Assembly (NCBI GenBank): GCA_009760855.2
Contig: WPIO01000006.1
Span: forward strand, 3,962,501 to 4,026,500
Reading direction: 5' to 3'
DNA: 64,000 nucleotides
From: Cristatella mucedo
Taxonomy: Eukaryota; Bryozoa; Phylactolaemata; Cristatellidae
Below, piece by piece: positions 1 through 10,849 of this stretch. Position numbers and translations under genes: made by a program. Below the pieces are notes generated by a model. The model saw only the letters and a program-made list of their open reading frames with translations. It ran no database searches and had not been told where the DNA came from. Numbering within the stretch: the stretch's first letter is position 1; every line of letters starts with the position of its first letter.

Positions 1-136
1 AACAACACATCTGCATGAAAGCACGGTGAAAGAGGCTGGCAAGGTGAAAGAGGCAGGCAAGCAAAAGGTGTAGGGCTGGTTGGAAAATGGCTGCAATTAA
101 TTAATGAGTAAAGCCGGCGGTAGCAGCCGTAGTTAC

Positions 137-257
137 ATAAACAGATTAAGATCAGCTGAGTCACCAACCTCAAAAAAACGAATTTCGTCCAGTAGGTCTT
201 CAACCTTAGACCAGTTTATCAAAGTGTAAGCACCTTGACTCTGGACTATGACAGCGC
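137..257 (-). CDS. ECT2L: ECT2L-like candidate exon l (last in window)
   Basis: Acceptor acgtacag|GC completes the G left by exon k (Gly). Donor TTTAT|GTAACT at 136, leaving two bases. Encodes AVIVQSQGAYTLINWSKVED then LLDEIRFFEVGDSADLNLF. Coding character and phase are convincing. The acceptor has a poor pyrimidine tract, so the right border could shift (a second AG lies at 242). The gene continues beyond position 1. Confidence 0.6.
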
Positions 258-799
258 CTGTACGTTAGCATGCTCCCGCGGAGACTGCTTAATTAAGCAC
301 TACATTTAAGATAATTGCATAATGAACCAGAGCGTACCAGTGAAGAGATAAACAGCATAGCGGACTTTCATTTGATTAATAAAGGCTGTGCACTCGCTCT
401 CGCCACTTAACTCGATGAGTCAACCACCTAGCTACGCCGAGCCCGAGGTGGGACAACCGGACTGCATTCGCATAGTCACACGACTCATGCTCCTCTGCTT
501 GACATTAATACATCGTCTCAAAACGGCTATCAAGTTAGACCACAGAGCTCAGGTCGAATGCGTTAAGGAAGCGGTAACGTTTGTTATGTTTCGCAGCCTC
601 TACGACCATCTTGCAATAGGCCAGGGACCTCGTTTGTAGCCAGCAGCTATGACTCACCGTCGCCAATGACAGAAATGGCTCACACACGCCTTAGCTATAT
701 GACCCACTTTGGCCTTGCCGACTCGAATATCAGCTGCAATCCAGTGTGCGGTGGCGCCTGGAGTCGGCTGCCGTTCGGCACCTGAGCTGACCGGCTAAG
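258..799. other. Intron sequence, nothing recognised
   Basis: Part of the intron between exons k and l. The 83-codon plus-strand frame at 388-639 has no conserved motif, splice context or family resemblance, and I treat it as chance. Confidence 0.5.
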
Positions 800-1905
800 T
801 AGGGATGCAGATGGCACTCAGTTGTACCTTGCTTTGATTCCTCCCAGCCCTCCAGCAGGTCGAATTCTCTTAACTCCCTTGCTGGATGTATTGATGACAT
901 CAGCAGAAGGATGACAGCAAGCCTTCTTAAATTGAATGATGATTACACCAAATTACTAGTTATGGCCAAACCCAGTGTTTTTCAGAAATTGGAAAGGCTG
1001 ATGCTCAAAATTGGCTCTGCCAGCACATCCCCTGCTGAATCAGCTCGAAATCTAGGTGTCATGTTCCAAAGTGACCTCTCGATAGACGACCACATCAGCT
1101 CCACAATCAAGTCTGCCTACTTTCAGTTACATAACATTGCTAAATTTGGGATTGTTTAAATAAGGATACCACTTCTAAGCTGGTTCATGCATTTGTGACA
1201 TCCCTTTTTGACTTCTGCAACTCACTGCTTGCTGGCCTACCGGCATGTGCAATCAGGCGCTTACAGCTGGTGCAAAACTCTGCAGCTAGGCTTGCTTGTC
1301 GTGAGCGACGCAGTTGCCACACCACACCACTTCTCGCCGACCTGCACTGGCTCCCAGTCAAGCAACGGATCGACTTCAAGGTTTTGTCGCTCACTTTTAG
1401 GTCACTTCATTCTTTGGCTCCAGCCTATCTCTCAGATCTACTCCCCCACCAGGCCAAGCATCGTACCACCTGCTTTTCGGAATCCAACAGTTTACCAATA
1501 CCTCGTACAAACCTCAAATCCTTTGGAGACCGTGCATTTAGTTCGTATGCTCCCACAGCCTGGAACTCCCTCCCGACATGCGTCAGAACATCCCCTGACT
1601 TGACCACATTTAAAAAGAACTTAAAAACACTCCTATTTATGACAGCATTTAATGGGTCCCTGTGACTCGTCCTTTATGTGTTTATGCATACTGGCACTGT
1701 GCATGCTGCCATTAACCATACTTACATGCTGACCCTGTGCATGTCACCCCTAACCATGTTATTCATGTTGTTTATCAAGCATGATATTATTCACAATTCA
1801 ATCGCGTTCCCTTTGCAGCAAATTTAAAGCACCTAGAAAGAGATTGAGTTCTCCGAGGGCGCTTTATCAAGTGCATTAATATTATTTGAATGTTGTTGAC
1901 TAGAA
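800..1905 (+). mobile_element. CR1/L2-type LINE, 3' fragment (copy A)
   Basis: A 5'-truncated copy starting close to the reverse transcriptase catalytic loop (YADD-type, here read as ADGTQLYL near 806). Broken frames follow: LLKLNDDYTKLLVMAKPS (about 920-980), NLGVMFQSDLSIDDHI (about 1050-1095), then 1195-1665 with LDFCNSLLAGLPACAIRRLQ, LADLHWLPVKQRIDFKVLS and TAWNSLP. These are standard C-terminal motifs of CR1/L2 reverse transcriptases. The 3' UTR ends in the family hairpin at about 1820-1885. Frameshifts make it inactive. It is antisense to the ECT2L-like gene, within an intron. Confidence 0.9.
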
Positions 1906-1995
1906 GCCACATGGGTACATAAAGCAAATAGCATGCGACCAGAACGCCCCAGATGTGCCACGGGATGATTGGCCGCCTTGGGTGAGCCTAGTTAC

Positions 1996-2187
1996 CAATC
2001 ACTTTGTGTACAAGTTCACGGTGCTGCTCCTCGAAGTAGTCAGCCATGACCGATCTCGTTGAAGCTACTGCTTCGAGTACGTAATGAGCAGCGTGCGCCC
2101 ATATGTCAAGCTTGTACTCGTGGAAATAAAACCTAGGAGGCGAAATTTGCTCCACCTGGAGGTTCAGTCCACACCATTCGCGAGCCA
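1996..2187 (-). CDS. ECT2L: ECT2L-like exon k: helical segment before the expected RhoGEF domain
   Basis: Acceptor aattatgttccag|TG completes the codon from exon j (Val). Donor GATTG|GTAACT at 1995. Encodes AREWCGLNLQVEQISPPRFY, FHEYKLDIWAHAAHYVLEAV and ASTRSVMADYFEEQHRELVH. It is strongly helical and charged. By position it would precede the DH domain of ECT2L. The next intron carries a LINE copy inserted antisense to the gene (800-1905). Confidence 0.85.
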
Positions 2188-2334
2188 CTGGAACATAATT
2201 AGGGCATTCCCAGCTCAGTCGTGCTGACCTTTAGACTGACCAGATGTTGGCATGCTTCAGACAATCTTATTAGACACCGATTGTCAAATGTAAGTAAAGG
2301 TAATAGCACATTTGAGAGTATTTTCGTGCCTTAC

Positions 2335-2433
2335 CTTGGTTTCTGAGGTCAGCCGTTAAACCAAGAGGAGAAAGAAACCTGGTGTCTCCATTGCTCAGAT
2401 GCTCCAGCTTGGACAAGATATGCAGACCTTCGT
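2335..2433 (-). CDS. ECT2L: ECT2L-like exon j: end of DUF4347-like region
   Basis: Acceptor ctttaatattgtag|AC completes the single base from exon i (G+AC, Asp). Donor CCAAG|GTAAGG at 2334 is strong. Encodes EGLHILSKLEHLSNGDTRFL then SPLGLTADLRNQ. The length is 99 bp. The acceptor lies only about 85 bp from an intronic CAG/CTG triplet tract, which reads as CUG on the transcript strand. Confidence 0.85.
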
Positions 2434-2517
2434 CTACAATATTAAAGTGAAAATCAAGTGGCTGCAGTTTGTGTCCGGACCCATATTCGCGACCAGCCGG
2501 CCGGCATCATCGATCTC

Positions 2518-2539
2518 GCAGCAGCAGTAGAAGCAGCAT

Positions 2540-2593
<54 letters not shown>

Positions 2594-2620
2594 AAACAGC
2601 AGCAGCAGCAGCAGAAACAG

Positions 2621-2652
<32 letters not shown>
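2518..2652 (+). repeat. CAG/CTG trinucleotide tract
   Basis: About 135 bp of (CAG)n with a few AAA, TAG and ATC interruptions. Reads in different frames as poly-Ala, poly-Ser or poly-Gln, but it lies in an intron of the minus-strand gene, where it is transcribed as CUG. The Ala and Ser frames on the plus strand are not genes. Confidence 0.95.
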
Positions 2653-2654
<2 letters not shown>

Positions 2655-2659
2655 TCACA

Positions 2660-3490
2660 TGTCACAGGGCATGCCGATTGCTTTCGGCTTGAGCAAAGGC
2701 AGTGACGAGAAATGCTGCATTTGACTCAACGAACTGTGACCGAAATGCAGTCGCTGTCGTGAATGCAAATTTAGAGCCGAGAATGTAATGAGTAGTCTTG
2801 CATTGCATTTCGAGGAGACTTGCATCCGCAGGTTGCAAGTGACAGACCGAGGCAATACCTCCCACGGTGCCATCTCCACCCAGTTTGAGGGGGAAAACCG
2901 AATGCAGGCGAGGCTGTGGCAAGAGGCTCACTGGCCTGGACTCACAGCTGTGGTCAAGTGCGAGCGACGGAGTGATATGAAGTGGAAGCAACGGAATGAA
3001 ATGAACTGGAAGCAACAGCTAGACCGGGGAGCAGTAGAAGAGTGACTTGTTCGGGATCTGTTTGCTCTCCCCAAATCGGAATGTCACGGTGGCCCCATTA
3101 CTGGAAGGCTGACGACGATAAAGCTGCCGCCCTAGCTGCGGTAGCACCAAGCACCGCTCACCACGAGGGATGCCACAGCTCACAACCCTCAAATGTCAAA
3201 ACAATGCGGTATGAAACATTGAAGGGTAGGACGTGCTTTGGCAGCCGTGGTTTACTTGCTCCAGCCCAGATTTGCAGTTGGTCCCACCGCAGCAGCGAGG
3301 CGTAACGTCGGGTGGGTGGAGGGCGTGCTCCACAGAGAGACCGCAGAGAGCAAGCGAAGGACGCCGGCTTGTGCGCAGCAGCAGGCGCTGGGGGAGGGCA
3401 CTGCTCAAGTTCGTCTAAATACTCGTCGTGTGCACAAACGGATGACATTCTGCACAGTTTTACAGAAGTTGCTATTTTCTAGCATCTACA
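2660..3490. other. Intron sequence without recognised features
   Basis: Ordinary mixed sequence in the large intron between exons i and j. Several overlapping short frames on both strands have no motif or splice support. Confidence 0.5.
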
Positions 3491-3494
3491 TCTA

Positions 3495-4240
3495 AATTAG
3501 TCCATGCATGTGTGCCATGTCATCTCGACTTCTGTAACTCGCTGCTTGCTGGTCTACCGGCCTGTGCAAGTCATATTGGATGCTTACAATTGGTGCTAAA
3601 TTCTGCAGCTAGCTTTGTCTGTCGTCTTGCCACACCAAGCCACTTCTCACAAACCTGCACCGGCCACCACCACCACCACCACCCCATCCGATCAGATCCA
3701 AGCAGCATATCGACTTAAAGGTTCTGTCACTCACTTTTAGGTCCCTTCATTCTCTGGCTCCAGCCTACCTATCAGAACTACTCCCCCACCAGGCTAGGCA
3801 TCGTAGCACCTGCTTTTCTGGGTCAAATCTTTTAGCTACACCTCGTAAGTATCTAAAATCCTCTGTAGACAGTGTCTTCAGTTCATAAGCTCCCAACGCG
3901 TGGAACTCACTTCCGACTGACATCACGACATATCGTGACCTGATGAAATTAAAAAAAAAGCTAAAAAATGACTTGCTTATCACAGCTATTGGTGGGTCTT
4001 TGTGATTCGTCTTGTGTGGGCTTACGCGTGCTGACACTGCCTGCTGCCACTAATCACATTTACACGGTGATACTCTGTATGTCACTCTAACCAAGTTACG
4101 CTTGCTGAAACTGTGTGTGTTACCACTAACGATTTGATCATGCTTCCTTCCTTTACAGCAAATGTAAAGTGCCTAGAAAGAGATTAAGTTTTCCGAGGAT
4201 GCCTACAAACGTATTATTATTGTTATTATTATTATTTTTC
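3495..4240 (+). mobile_element. CR1/L2-type LINE, 3' fragment (copy B)
   Basis: Matches copy A from the CDFCNSLLAGLPAC segment (about 3520) through the 3' tail at 4155-4230 (agcaaatgtaaagtgcctag...). Contains a (CAC)n insertion at 3665-3685 and several frameshifts. The tail ends in ATT-rich sequence. Confidence 0.85.
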
Positions 4241-4366
4241 TGCTACGAAATGCTGATCGTGCACGTGCAAGGCAATGCACGTATTTTGCTTTCTGTGGGA
4301 GTCCGGCAGTGCTCACCCACCGTAACTAAGAAGGTGGACATGGAGAGGGAGGAGGAGATGGAGAGG

Positions 4367-4370
<4 letters not shown>

Positions 4371-4434
<64 letters not shown>
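4371..4434 (+). repeat. (GA)n microsatellite
   Basis: 64 bp of perfect GA dinucleotide. Confidence 0.95.
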
Positions 4435-4437
<3 letters not shown>

Positions 4438-4439
4438 GT

Positions 4440-5300
4440 GGGCGACGAGGCTGGACCACTCCCCAGCTGCCACTCCCTGCAAAGCAGCTGAAGGTGAGCA
4501 GCCAGGCTTCACCAATCAAGGCCACAGCTGTGCGTGCAAGCTTTCATAGACAGCCGACCTCACGGGGTGGCTGCCGGACTTTCTGGAAAGGGCTACTGTA
4601 GCCAGAGTCAGCCACAGGTTTTCTCTTGCCCTTTGGTTTGGTTCCTTGTAGCATACACGCACTGCTTTTATTCAGAGCTGTGGAGCTGCCACCATGTTTT
4701 TGGATGGGTCAACAAAGACTGCTTGAGTCGAGCTCCTTCAATATAAACGTTTCGAGTCAGGTTCTAAATAGAGGGGGGGGGTCATTTTAAAATGGCATGA
4801 CTCTTTTTTTGGAGGCTGCACATGGAATAGCAATTTCATTTAGTGGGTCTTACTGACCAGGTGTGTCTTCTTACGAGCACGTGCATGCTTGTCAGCTCGG
4901 TCAATTAGAAGAATCAGAGTCTGTTTTCAAACGGAGCTACATTTTCTTATTGAAGAACAGTTTCCAAATTTTAACAGGGTGGGACTGAGGAGGCACAACT
5001 CCTGTGCCTCCTGAGGAGGCACTGGTGGGTGACACAACTATGACGCTCTGCGGTCTCTAGCTAGAGAGGCTGCAAGCTCGAAGGGATGCTGAAAAACAGT
5101 ACTCAGGTCTAGAGCTCCCTCAGCACTCATGGGGTGAAGGGCTAAAGGTGAAGGGCCAAAGGTTTCTAGAACCCTCAGCCTAAGGAATTGCCACACTGAC
5201 GCCTAGAAATATGTCACTCCCCCTCCAATGTGGCTGTAGCATGTGAATGTATGCTTGCTCGTGTGCATGCATACATGCATGTTTGGGTGCATGCTTAGGA
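4440..5300. other. Intron sequence, nothing recognised
   Basis: No LINE tail, tRNA box or splice-flanked frame seen. Contains a short G run at 4770-4780 and the imperfect duplication ggtgaagggctaaaggtgaa near 5135. Confidence 0.4.
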
Positions 5301-5306
5301 TGCGGG

Positions 5307-5314
5307 CGTGTGTG

Positions 5315-5379
<65 letters not shown>

Positions 5380-5424
5380 ACGAGTGTGTGTGTGCGTGTG
5401 TGTGCGCGCGTGTGTTCGTGTGTG
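5307..5424 (+). repeat. (GT)n microsatellite, interrupted
   Basis: About 118 bp of GT with C interruptions. The Cys/Val and His/Thr frames crossing it on both strands are low complexity. Confidence 0.95.
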
Positions 5425-5676
5425 TGCTCGCGTGCCTTACTCGAATGCGCTCAGACCAACGATTCCAATCTACGTATCTGCCAATTCGAGTCCGAGGCTG
5501 AGTGCGAGTGAAGCTACTGTACTGCATTATATAAACGACGGATATGCGGCCAGTCAAGGAGAGCTGCTCAACCAACCAGCAGCTATGCACAGACCTTGCT
5601 TGCGCGAATAGCTGGCTTAACCATCGCCGAAAAAGCCCAAAGAGCTACCTAGACACAGCTGTTCGCCTTTCAAAAC

Positions 5677-5840
5677 GGTAGCTTGCCATGTAAGGTGCTT
5701 GCTCTTCAACACCCAAGTCGTGGGTTCGAGTCCTGCCGCAGGCAATCCTTGATTGCCCACTGCATGCGGTGGAGATGATAGCCGTTAAGGCTCTTGTGCC
5801 GCTATAGAAATGAGGCTGTTAAATCAGCTAGCCTTGTTAC
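5677..5840 (+). mobile_element. tRNA-derived SINE, family 1
   Basis: Head carries a tRNA B box (gtgggttcgagtcctg, 5719-5734). The body has cctt-gattgcccactgcatgcggt and gccgttaaggctcttgtgcc, and the tail is gctatagaaatgaggctgtt then aaatcagcta. The body and tail recur about a dozen times in the window, which defines the family. Confidence 0.8.
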
Positions 5841-5970
5841 AGTTTAACAGCATCGGCTTCTGCAAGAAGCTGGGATCGGTCAGTGCCTCGCAGGGCACGT
5901 GCTGCTCATCCCAGTTCTAGCGACCAGTAAAATACCTCGTTCTAACATTCTGACCACACACTGATCTCAC

Positions 5971-6158
5971 CTGTCGAAGGCAGCGGAACGAATATGTCGA
6001 CGTGACCTTGTCGTAGAGCAGGCAGTGTGTGTAGTGAGAGGGTTTCAAAGAACATCTGCGCATCCGATGAGAGCAGCTCTGAGGACCAGTTGACAACGGT
6101 GCCCCGGCAGATTCGTATTTCTCCAGGCTCAACGTATTCCGTGAAGAGGCCGATGCAC
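5971..6158 (-). CDS. ECT2L: ECT2L-like exon i: DUF4347-like core, continued
   Basis: Acceptor ttttatttccag|G completes the GA left by exon h (Glu). Donor ACAG|GTGAGA at 5970, leaving one base. Encodes CIGLFTEYVEPGEIRICRG, TVVNWSSELLSSDAQMFFE and LRQGHVDIFVPLPST. The IGLFTEY...GEI.I segment corresponds to the strand-turn-strand that carries the HG motif in bacterial DUF4347. That His-Gly is absent here, so any catalytic role is doubtful. Confidence 0.85.
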
Positions 6159-6556
6159 CTGGAAATAAAAGCTTCTTACTTACCTCTTAGCCGAACAGCG
6201 TAGTACGTAGTAGACGCTTTTTTAACCAGGGGTGAAAGCAGAGTTAAATTCAAATTGAAAAGCCTCTGCTGCGCTACGTGAAAATTTAGGCAACTCTTTC
6301 GACAGTTTCGTTAGCATGCCTGCATTTTTCTTGAAGTAGTTGTTTTTTCTTTCTTCTCCCTGTCCTTATCTCGTTCTAGTCTTCCGTAAATCTCGCTTTT
6401 TCTTATCTATCTGACTGATCTCTCGGGGTTATTCCTTCTTTCTCTCTCCCCCTTTCCTCTTCCTCTCGTCGTCTGCCATCTTGGACTTTCGGCAGTGTCT
6501 TAAGCATGCCTGCATTTTTCTTGCAGTACATGTTTTTTCTTCCTTCGCTCCGTCCT

Positions 6557-6559
<3 letters not shown>

Positions 6560-6645
<86 letters not shown>

Positions 6646-6662
6646 TCTCTATATCTCTCTCA
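6560..6662 (+). repeat. (CT)n microsatellite
   Basis: About 100 bp of CT with two minor breaks, in the intron between exons h and i. Confidence 0.95.
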
Positions 6663-6812
6663 GTCTCGAATTTCTTATTTCTTTCTTGTGTTTCTAAATC
6701 TCACCTTTTCCTTATCCACCCGACCGATCGCTCTAGCTTCTCCCTCTTCATTCTCTCTTTCTACCCCTCGCTCTCGCCGTCTGCCATCGTTCACTCGGAT
6801 CGTCGTACTTAC

Positions 6813-6928
6813 TCAGCCATTCTGCCTTGAAGTGCTGAAGTCATCTGATTGAGTATGGTAGTGACTGTAGCTCCATCGTAGTCATACACGAGAGGAATCA
6901 CTCCAAATACGGTGCCCTCTACCAGCAG
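6813..6928 (-). CDS. ECT2L: ECT2L-like exon h: DUF4347-like core
   Basis: Acceptor cctttgttgcag|CTG, phase 0. Donor GCTGA|GTAAGT at 6812 (perfect). Encodes LLVEGTVFGVIPLVYDYDG and ATVTTILNQMTSALQGRMA. The layout (hydrophobic strand, Asp/Gly turn, then a helix) matches the second strand and helix of DUF4347-type Rossmann folds. A long (CT)n array starts about 150 bp beyond the donor, in the following intron. Confidence 0.85.
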
Positions 6929-6984
6929 CTGCAACAAAGGAATGCCATCGTAAAGCTGCTAAAAAAGTGGCTTTTAGTGTCCCA

Positions 6985-7455
6985 CTGAAGGAGGAAAGTC
7001 AAGAAAATACCTATAACATTTGTACGACAATCGAATATGTGTTTATGGTACCTTTCGAAAGACAAATACGTTAGAACTGGGATCGGAAGTTCTGACGACT
7101 TCTGCATGAAAGGAAAAATTCGTTATGCAAACCACGCCCAACCCGGATTTAAACCGGAATTAACAAATCTAAAAAAGTACCGATCTCTGCATCATATGCG
7201 ACTTGTATCCCAACTTGTCGAACCTTGTTAGATCGCTATAGATGCTTGAAGCTTGTTGAGGTGCATACTTGTGACTTTTATACAGCTTCATTTCCAGGGT
7301 TGGTTGGTACCTTGTAAATTAAATAACTCAACTAATATTTCACGTATCGGAATGAAATTCGAAAAGTGAGCTCAGTTCTGCATTTTTTACCCCAGTTTTT
7401 AATATTTTTGATTTTGGTTTGATACAATTGGTTCTATGTGTCCACGATTACGGAG
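6985..7455 (+). repeat. Unidentified interspersed repeat, copy 1 of 3
   Basis: About 470 bp, AT-rich, shared with 44275-44735 and 54955-55415. Shared landmarks in order: gtcaagaaaatac (start), ggaagttctgacgacttc, gatctctgcatcatatgcga, cttgtatcccaacttg, gcttgttgaggtgcatac, tatacagcttcattt, ttgattttggtttgat (end). No protein frame is conserved between copies and no tRNA box is seen. Overall divergence looks considerable, so the family is old. Confidence 0.75.
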
Positions 7456-7459
7456 AGTA

Positions 7460-8210
7460 AAGCTCCAGGACGTTAGATGAAGTATACAGCTCAAGATCGA
7501 TGTAATTTTCAAGTGTTTCCGATATAACTACATATTTCATTGAATAAGGCAAAAGGTATAGCTTTCAGCCTCCAAGTACACAACGAACCATCAATTGTTT
7601 TGGCCGGTGCCCATTGTCCTTACAATAGGGAGAAGGTGAAGAAATAAAGGAACGGCGTCAGGTGGCATCCGATATATCTGGTGTATCTTCTTCGTTGTTA
7701 AAGCAGGCGGGTCACACACTCTACAAGCAGGTGCTCGTTAATCGCCCAGCGTCCAATTCAATTGTTTTAGTGCACTGGTAATAATATAAAAATTTGATTC
7801 AAATACATCCAAGAAGAACTTTTCATGCACAATACTAGTAAGACAAGATCAATGAGCAAAACTCGAGGAGAACACTTAGAGACTTTGTCCGTTGAAACTG
7901 TGATTCGGCTCAAAAGTCACTCAAATAAAGCCACAACAATTTGGTTGCGTATGCATCTAAGTTCATTCGTGACTCAATATCGACTAGAATATCGACTAGA
8001 GAATGATCTACACTGTAATTACTGTAATTGCTGCGGTAAGGTCAAATCTTTTTCTTTTTTAAAGTTCAGGTAAGTCGCTCAATGGGCACTACTTACTATC
8101 TTGGGCAATTAGGGAATGCTAAAGGTCCCTAGCACTAGTTTACACAGAACATAACAAGCTTTCTTGCACGATCTAGGATGTTATGGCCTCTGTTTGCATG
8201 TCAGTGTGTG
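7460..8210. other. Intron sequence, nothing recognised
   Basis: AT-rich sequence between the unidentified repeat and exon g. No splice-flanked coding frame was seen. Confidence 0.4.
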
Positions 8211-8216
8211 ACTTAC

Positions 8217-8428
8217 CTCATAAGCTGGTACTTTAGAAGAAATGAGCAGTACACGAGGATTGACATGTGGTAAGTAGCAAGGCTCGGGGTATGCTATCGT
8301 CGTCTGCTTTGTTGGTGCTCGATCGATGGCTCCCATGGCCGTCATCGTGCCTTCTATCCTAGAAGGCACGAATACTACGCGCCTGTCTTCGCACAACACT
8401 ACATAGTTTGCCGGCAACTGACGAGAGC
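8217..8428 (-). CDS. ECT2L: ECT2L-like exon g: start of DUF4347-like region
   Basis: Acceptor attgtacag|GC, donor GAG|GTAAGT (perfect consensus) at 8216; 2+70 codons. It begins SRQLPANYVVLCEDRRVVFV and ends PHVNPRVLLISSKVPAYE. The final part, a short hydrophobic strand followed by a polar turn (RVLLISSKVPAYE), resembles the opening strand of DUF4347 domains (pattern: hhhIDs.v.dy). The fold assignment is by recalled pattern only. Confidence 0.85.
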
Positions 8429-9272
8429 CTGTACAATCAGCAGACCGGAGTGCAGTGGAATACACACAGGCATCTACCGGATCGGCACGACAAGTTCTTT
8501 GTACGAGAAAGCGAAGTGCCGTTAGCACAAGATTTAGATGTACATTTCGAGATGCTCTCGAAGAGTGGAGGCCATTTGATTGCAGCTACATGCACAATGT
8601 CTTTTGACTTCGAGGCACTTGTCCAGTCACAAACTAAAGTTATTTTGCTTGCTATCACCGAATGCTCAACTAAGAGGCAACCGAGATGAAGGAGTGCGAT
8701 CGAAAACAATCTAGCAACTTACGTTAAAGAAACACAGTCGTATTTTGCACAGCGTTGTGACTGACAACAACTTCATTTTTAATATAAATAACATCGTGTT
8801 AGTCCAATATGCAGGGATCCTACTGAGATTTCCTTACGCCCAGAGTAGGAACTCGATTGGGACTCAGATGCAGATTTCTCGTTTATCAGACACATGGTTT
8901 AATGATTGGGCTCTCGGATAATAAGTGGGTAGATTTCTAATTGTCGATCCACGGCCCTGACGTGAGCCAGACAGACCCTTTGGATCGCAAGAGTTCCAGA
9001 CATCAACTGGGCATTCGAGCAGCATATTCAGATCGAACCCTTCCAGCTCTATTGTAGTTAAGCGCAGTAGTTCAGAGGTCAGCTTAATTTAACTACTCTC
9101 ATTAAAAATAAATGTGCCGTGCTTTCTAGTCTCCTGGAGAGATGAAGAAACTTAATGCACCTCGGGTCAGCCGAGTTCAAATTGTAAAAGATTGGCCGCG
9201 ATTGCTTTTTGAGCTGCATCGATTTAGTTGTCCATGTTCATTGCAAGTTAACACGGTGCTACATTTTTGCAC

Positions 9273-9310
9273 CAATCTTCGCTGCTTCGCAGGGCTGGTG
9301 GGACATGGTT
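9273..9310 (-). CDS. ECT2L: ECT2L-like candidate 38-nt microexon
   Basis: Exon f ends with two spare bases while exon g needs one spare base before it, so a connecting exon is required. The acceptor ttttatttatgcag at 9311 is excellent. Reading one base plus TMSHQPCEAAKI plus one base ends at a GTGCAA donor, and both phases then fit (AA+A, G+GC). The donor is weak, so this is a reasoned candidate rather than a firm call. Confidence 0.4.
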
Positions 9311-9867
9311 CTGCATAAATAAAAATAAGGTAAGTGAAAAAGGAAAAAACGCTACAAGCGTACGTCCCGAGAAATAATTTTAAAAGTATTACTTTCTTTC
9401 TGATTGAGCACAAGTGCTTGTTCATCACGGTATTCTAATTGGTAAGCATGTTATGTCAAGTTACTTCTTATCCAAAATTGTCTGCAATAATTTAAAAAAC
9501 TCTCACACTCTCTGCGCCAAAGTTTTAGCCACTTCAATCTTCATGAAGCAGCAGTAATAGGACAGTGCTAGTGAGCCGATTAGTAAATACCGCTAGTTGA
9601 TAAATATGGAGCAATTGCAGTTGTTGCTGATAAAGAGTCATCCAAATGAATCGATGTAGTATACTAACAAGACCAAGGACCGCAGCCATCTAGTTGGACA
9701 TTGATAAGAAAAGACATGTGGCGAAGTGCGATGTATCTGACCGTGCGTTGCCTGAATTGACAGCTAATTAATTAGCTAGACAGAATAGCCTTCTGCTCTC
9801 ATCTCCGGTGGGACAAAGGCTGTAAATTCGGCCCGACCAACCCAACCATGTCAGCAGATCATCTCAT

Positions 9868-10005
9868 TCCTAATTGACATTGTGCATGCTATTACTAACC
9901 ATACGGTCATGCTTCTTTTACAGTATATATAAAGTGACTAAAGATATTAAGTTCTCCAAGGGCACTATACAAATGTAATGTTATTATCATTATTATTATT
10001 CCTGA
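9868..10005 (+). mobile_element. CR1/L2-type LINE 3' tail (copy C)
   Basis: Only the last part of the 3' UTR and the hairpin tail: tgcatgctattactaaccat, then the agattaagttctcc-type core near 9942-9962 and ATT-rich end. Diverged and 5'-truncated. Confidence 0.7.
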
Positions 10006-10122
10006 AACCTCACGTCTAGAATGTGGGGTCGTGCAACAACCTCATCAGCAAACCGAAACAAGCATGATCTGCCTGAGCTGTCGCGCGTGCAGATGACACA
10101 CACTTAGGACGATGGGTCTTAC

Positions 10123-10320
10123 TTGCCAAACTGGTGTGATTTGTCAGCCACAAAAAGCCACGGCTGTGTCTTCAGGCTGGCCATCCTCTCTTGCATCGAG
10201 CGATCGTTCTGCAGTGAGCACTCAGAAAGAAGCTTCTTTGACATTACAGCCTCATCTGTAGCGTTCTTCAAAGACCGAAGCGCCTCAGTGTATAGCAAGT
10301 GAGGTAATAACGACCAGCAT
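10123..10320 (-). CDS. ECT2L: ECT2L-like exon f: helical segment
   Basis: Starts with one base that completes the codon from exon e. Donor GGCAA|GTAAGA at 10122 is strong. Protein: CWSLLPHLLYTEALRSLKNA, TDEAVMSKKLLSECSLQNDR, SMQERMASLKTQPWLFVADK. A charged helical stretch is followed by WLFVADKSHQFG. The acceptor (ggcaag|A) lacks a good pyrimidine tract, so the exact right border is uncertain by a few codons. A 12-bp minisatellite lies about 110 bp upstream in the intron. Confidence 0.75.
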
Positions 10321-10430
10321 CTTGCCTACTGCCCACCTTCAGCGATGAGTTTGCAATGCCAGTAGAACGACGAAGTCATTTGCTTGTCTCTGGTGCTGGC
10401 AGCGTCACACGAGAAGTCGCAGCCGGGGCA

Positions 10431-10848
10431 TGCATGGAGCGATGCACGGAGCGCTGAACGAAGCGATGCACGGAGCGATGCACGGAGCGATGCACGGAGC
10501 GCTGAACGGAGCGATGCACGGAGCGCTGAACGGAGCGATGCACGGAGCGATGCACGGAGCGATGCACGGAACGATGCACGGAGCGATGCACGGAGCGATG
10601 CACGGAGCGATGCACGGAGCGATGCACGGAGCGATGCACGGAGCGATGCACGGAGCGATGCACGGAGCGATGCACGGAGCGATGCACGGAGCGATGCACG
10701 GAGCGATGCACGGAGCGATGCACGGAGCGATGCACGGAGCGATGCACGGAGCGATGCACGGAGCGATGCACCGAGCGATGCACCGAGCGATGCACCGAGC
10801 GATGCACCGAGCGATGCACCGAGCGATGCACCGAGCGATGCACCGAGC
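10431..10848 (+). repeat. 12-bp minisatellite
   Basis: About 35 tandem copies of gatgcacggagc, with a block of gatgcaccgagc variants at the right end and a few gctgaacggagc variants at the left. Because 12 is a multiple of 3 and the unit contains no stop, five or more frames stay open across it (for example SDAR, MHGA and VHRS repeats). None should be taken as a gene. It sits about 110 bp upstream of the acceptor of exon f, in its intron. Confidence 0.95.
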
Positions 10849-10849
10849 T

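Noticed and set aside
3158-3448. Overlapping frames near 3.2-3.5 kb on both strands
   Set aside because: No splice sites, motifs or composition that separates them from chance.
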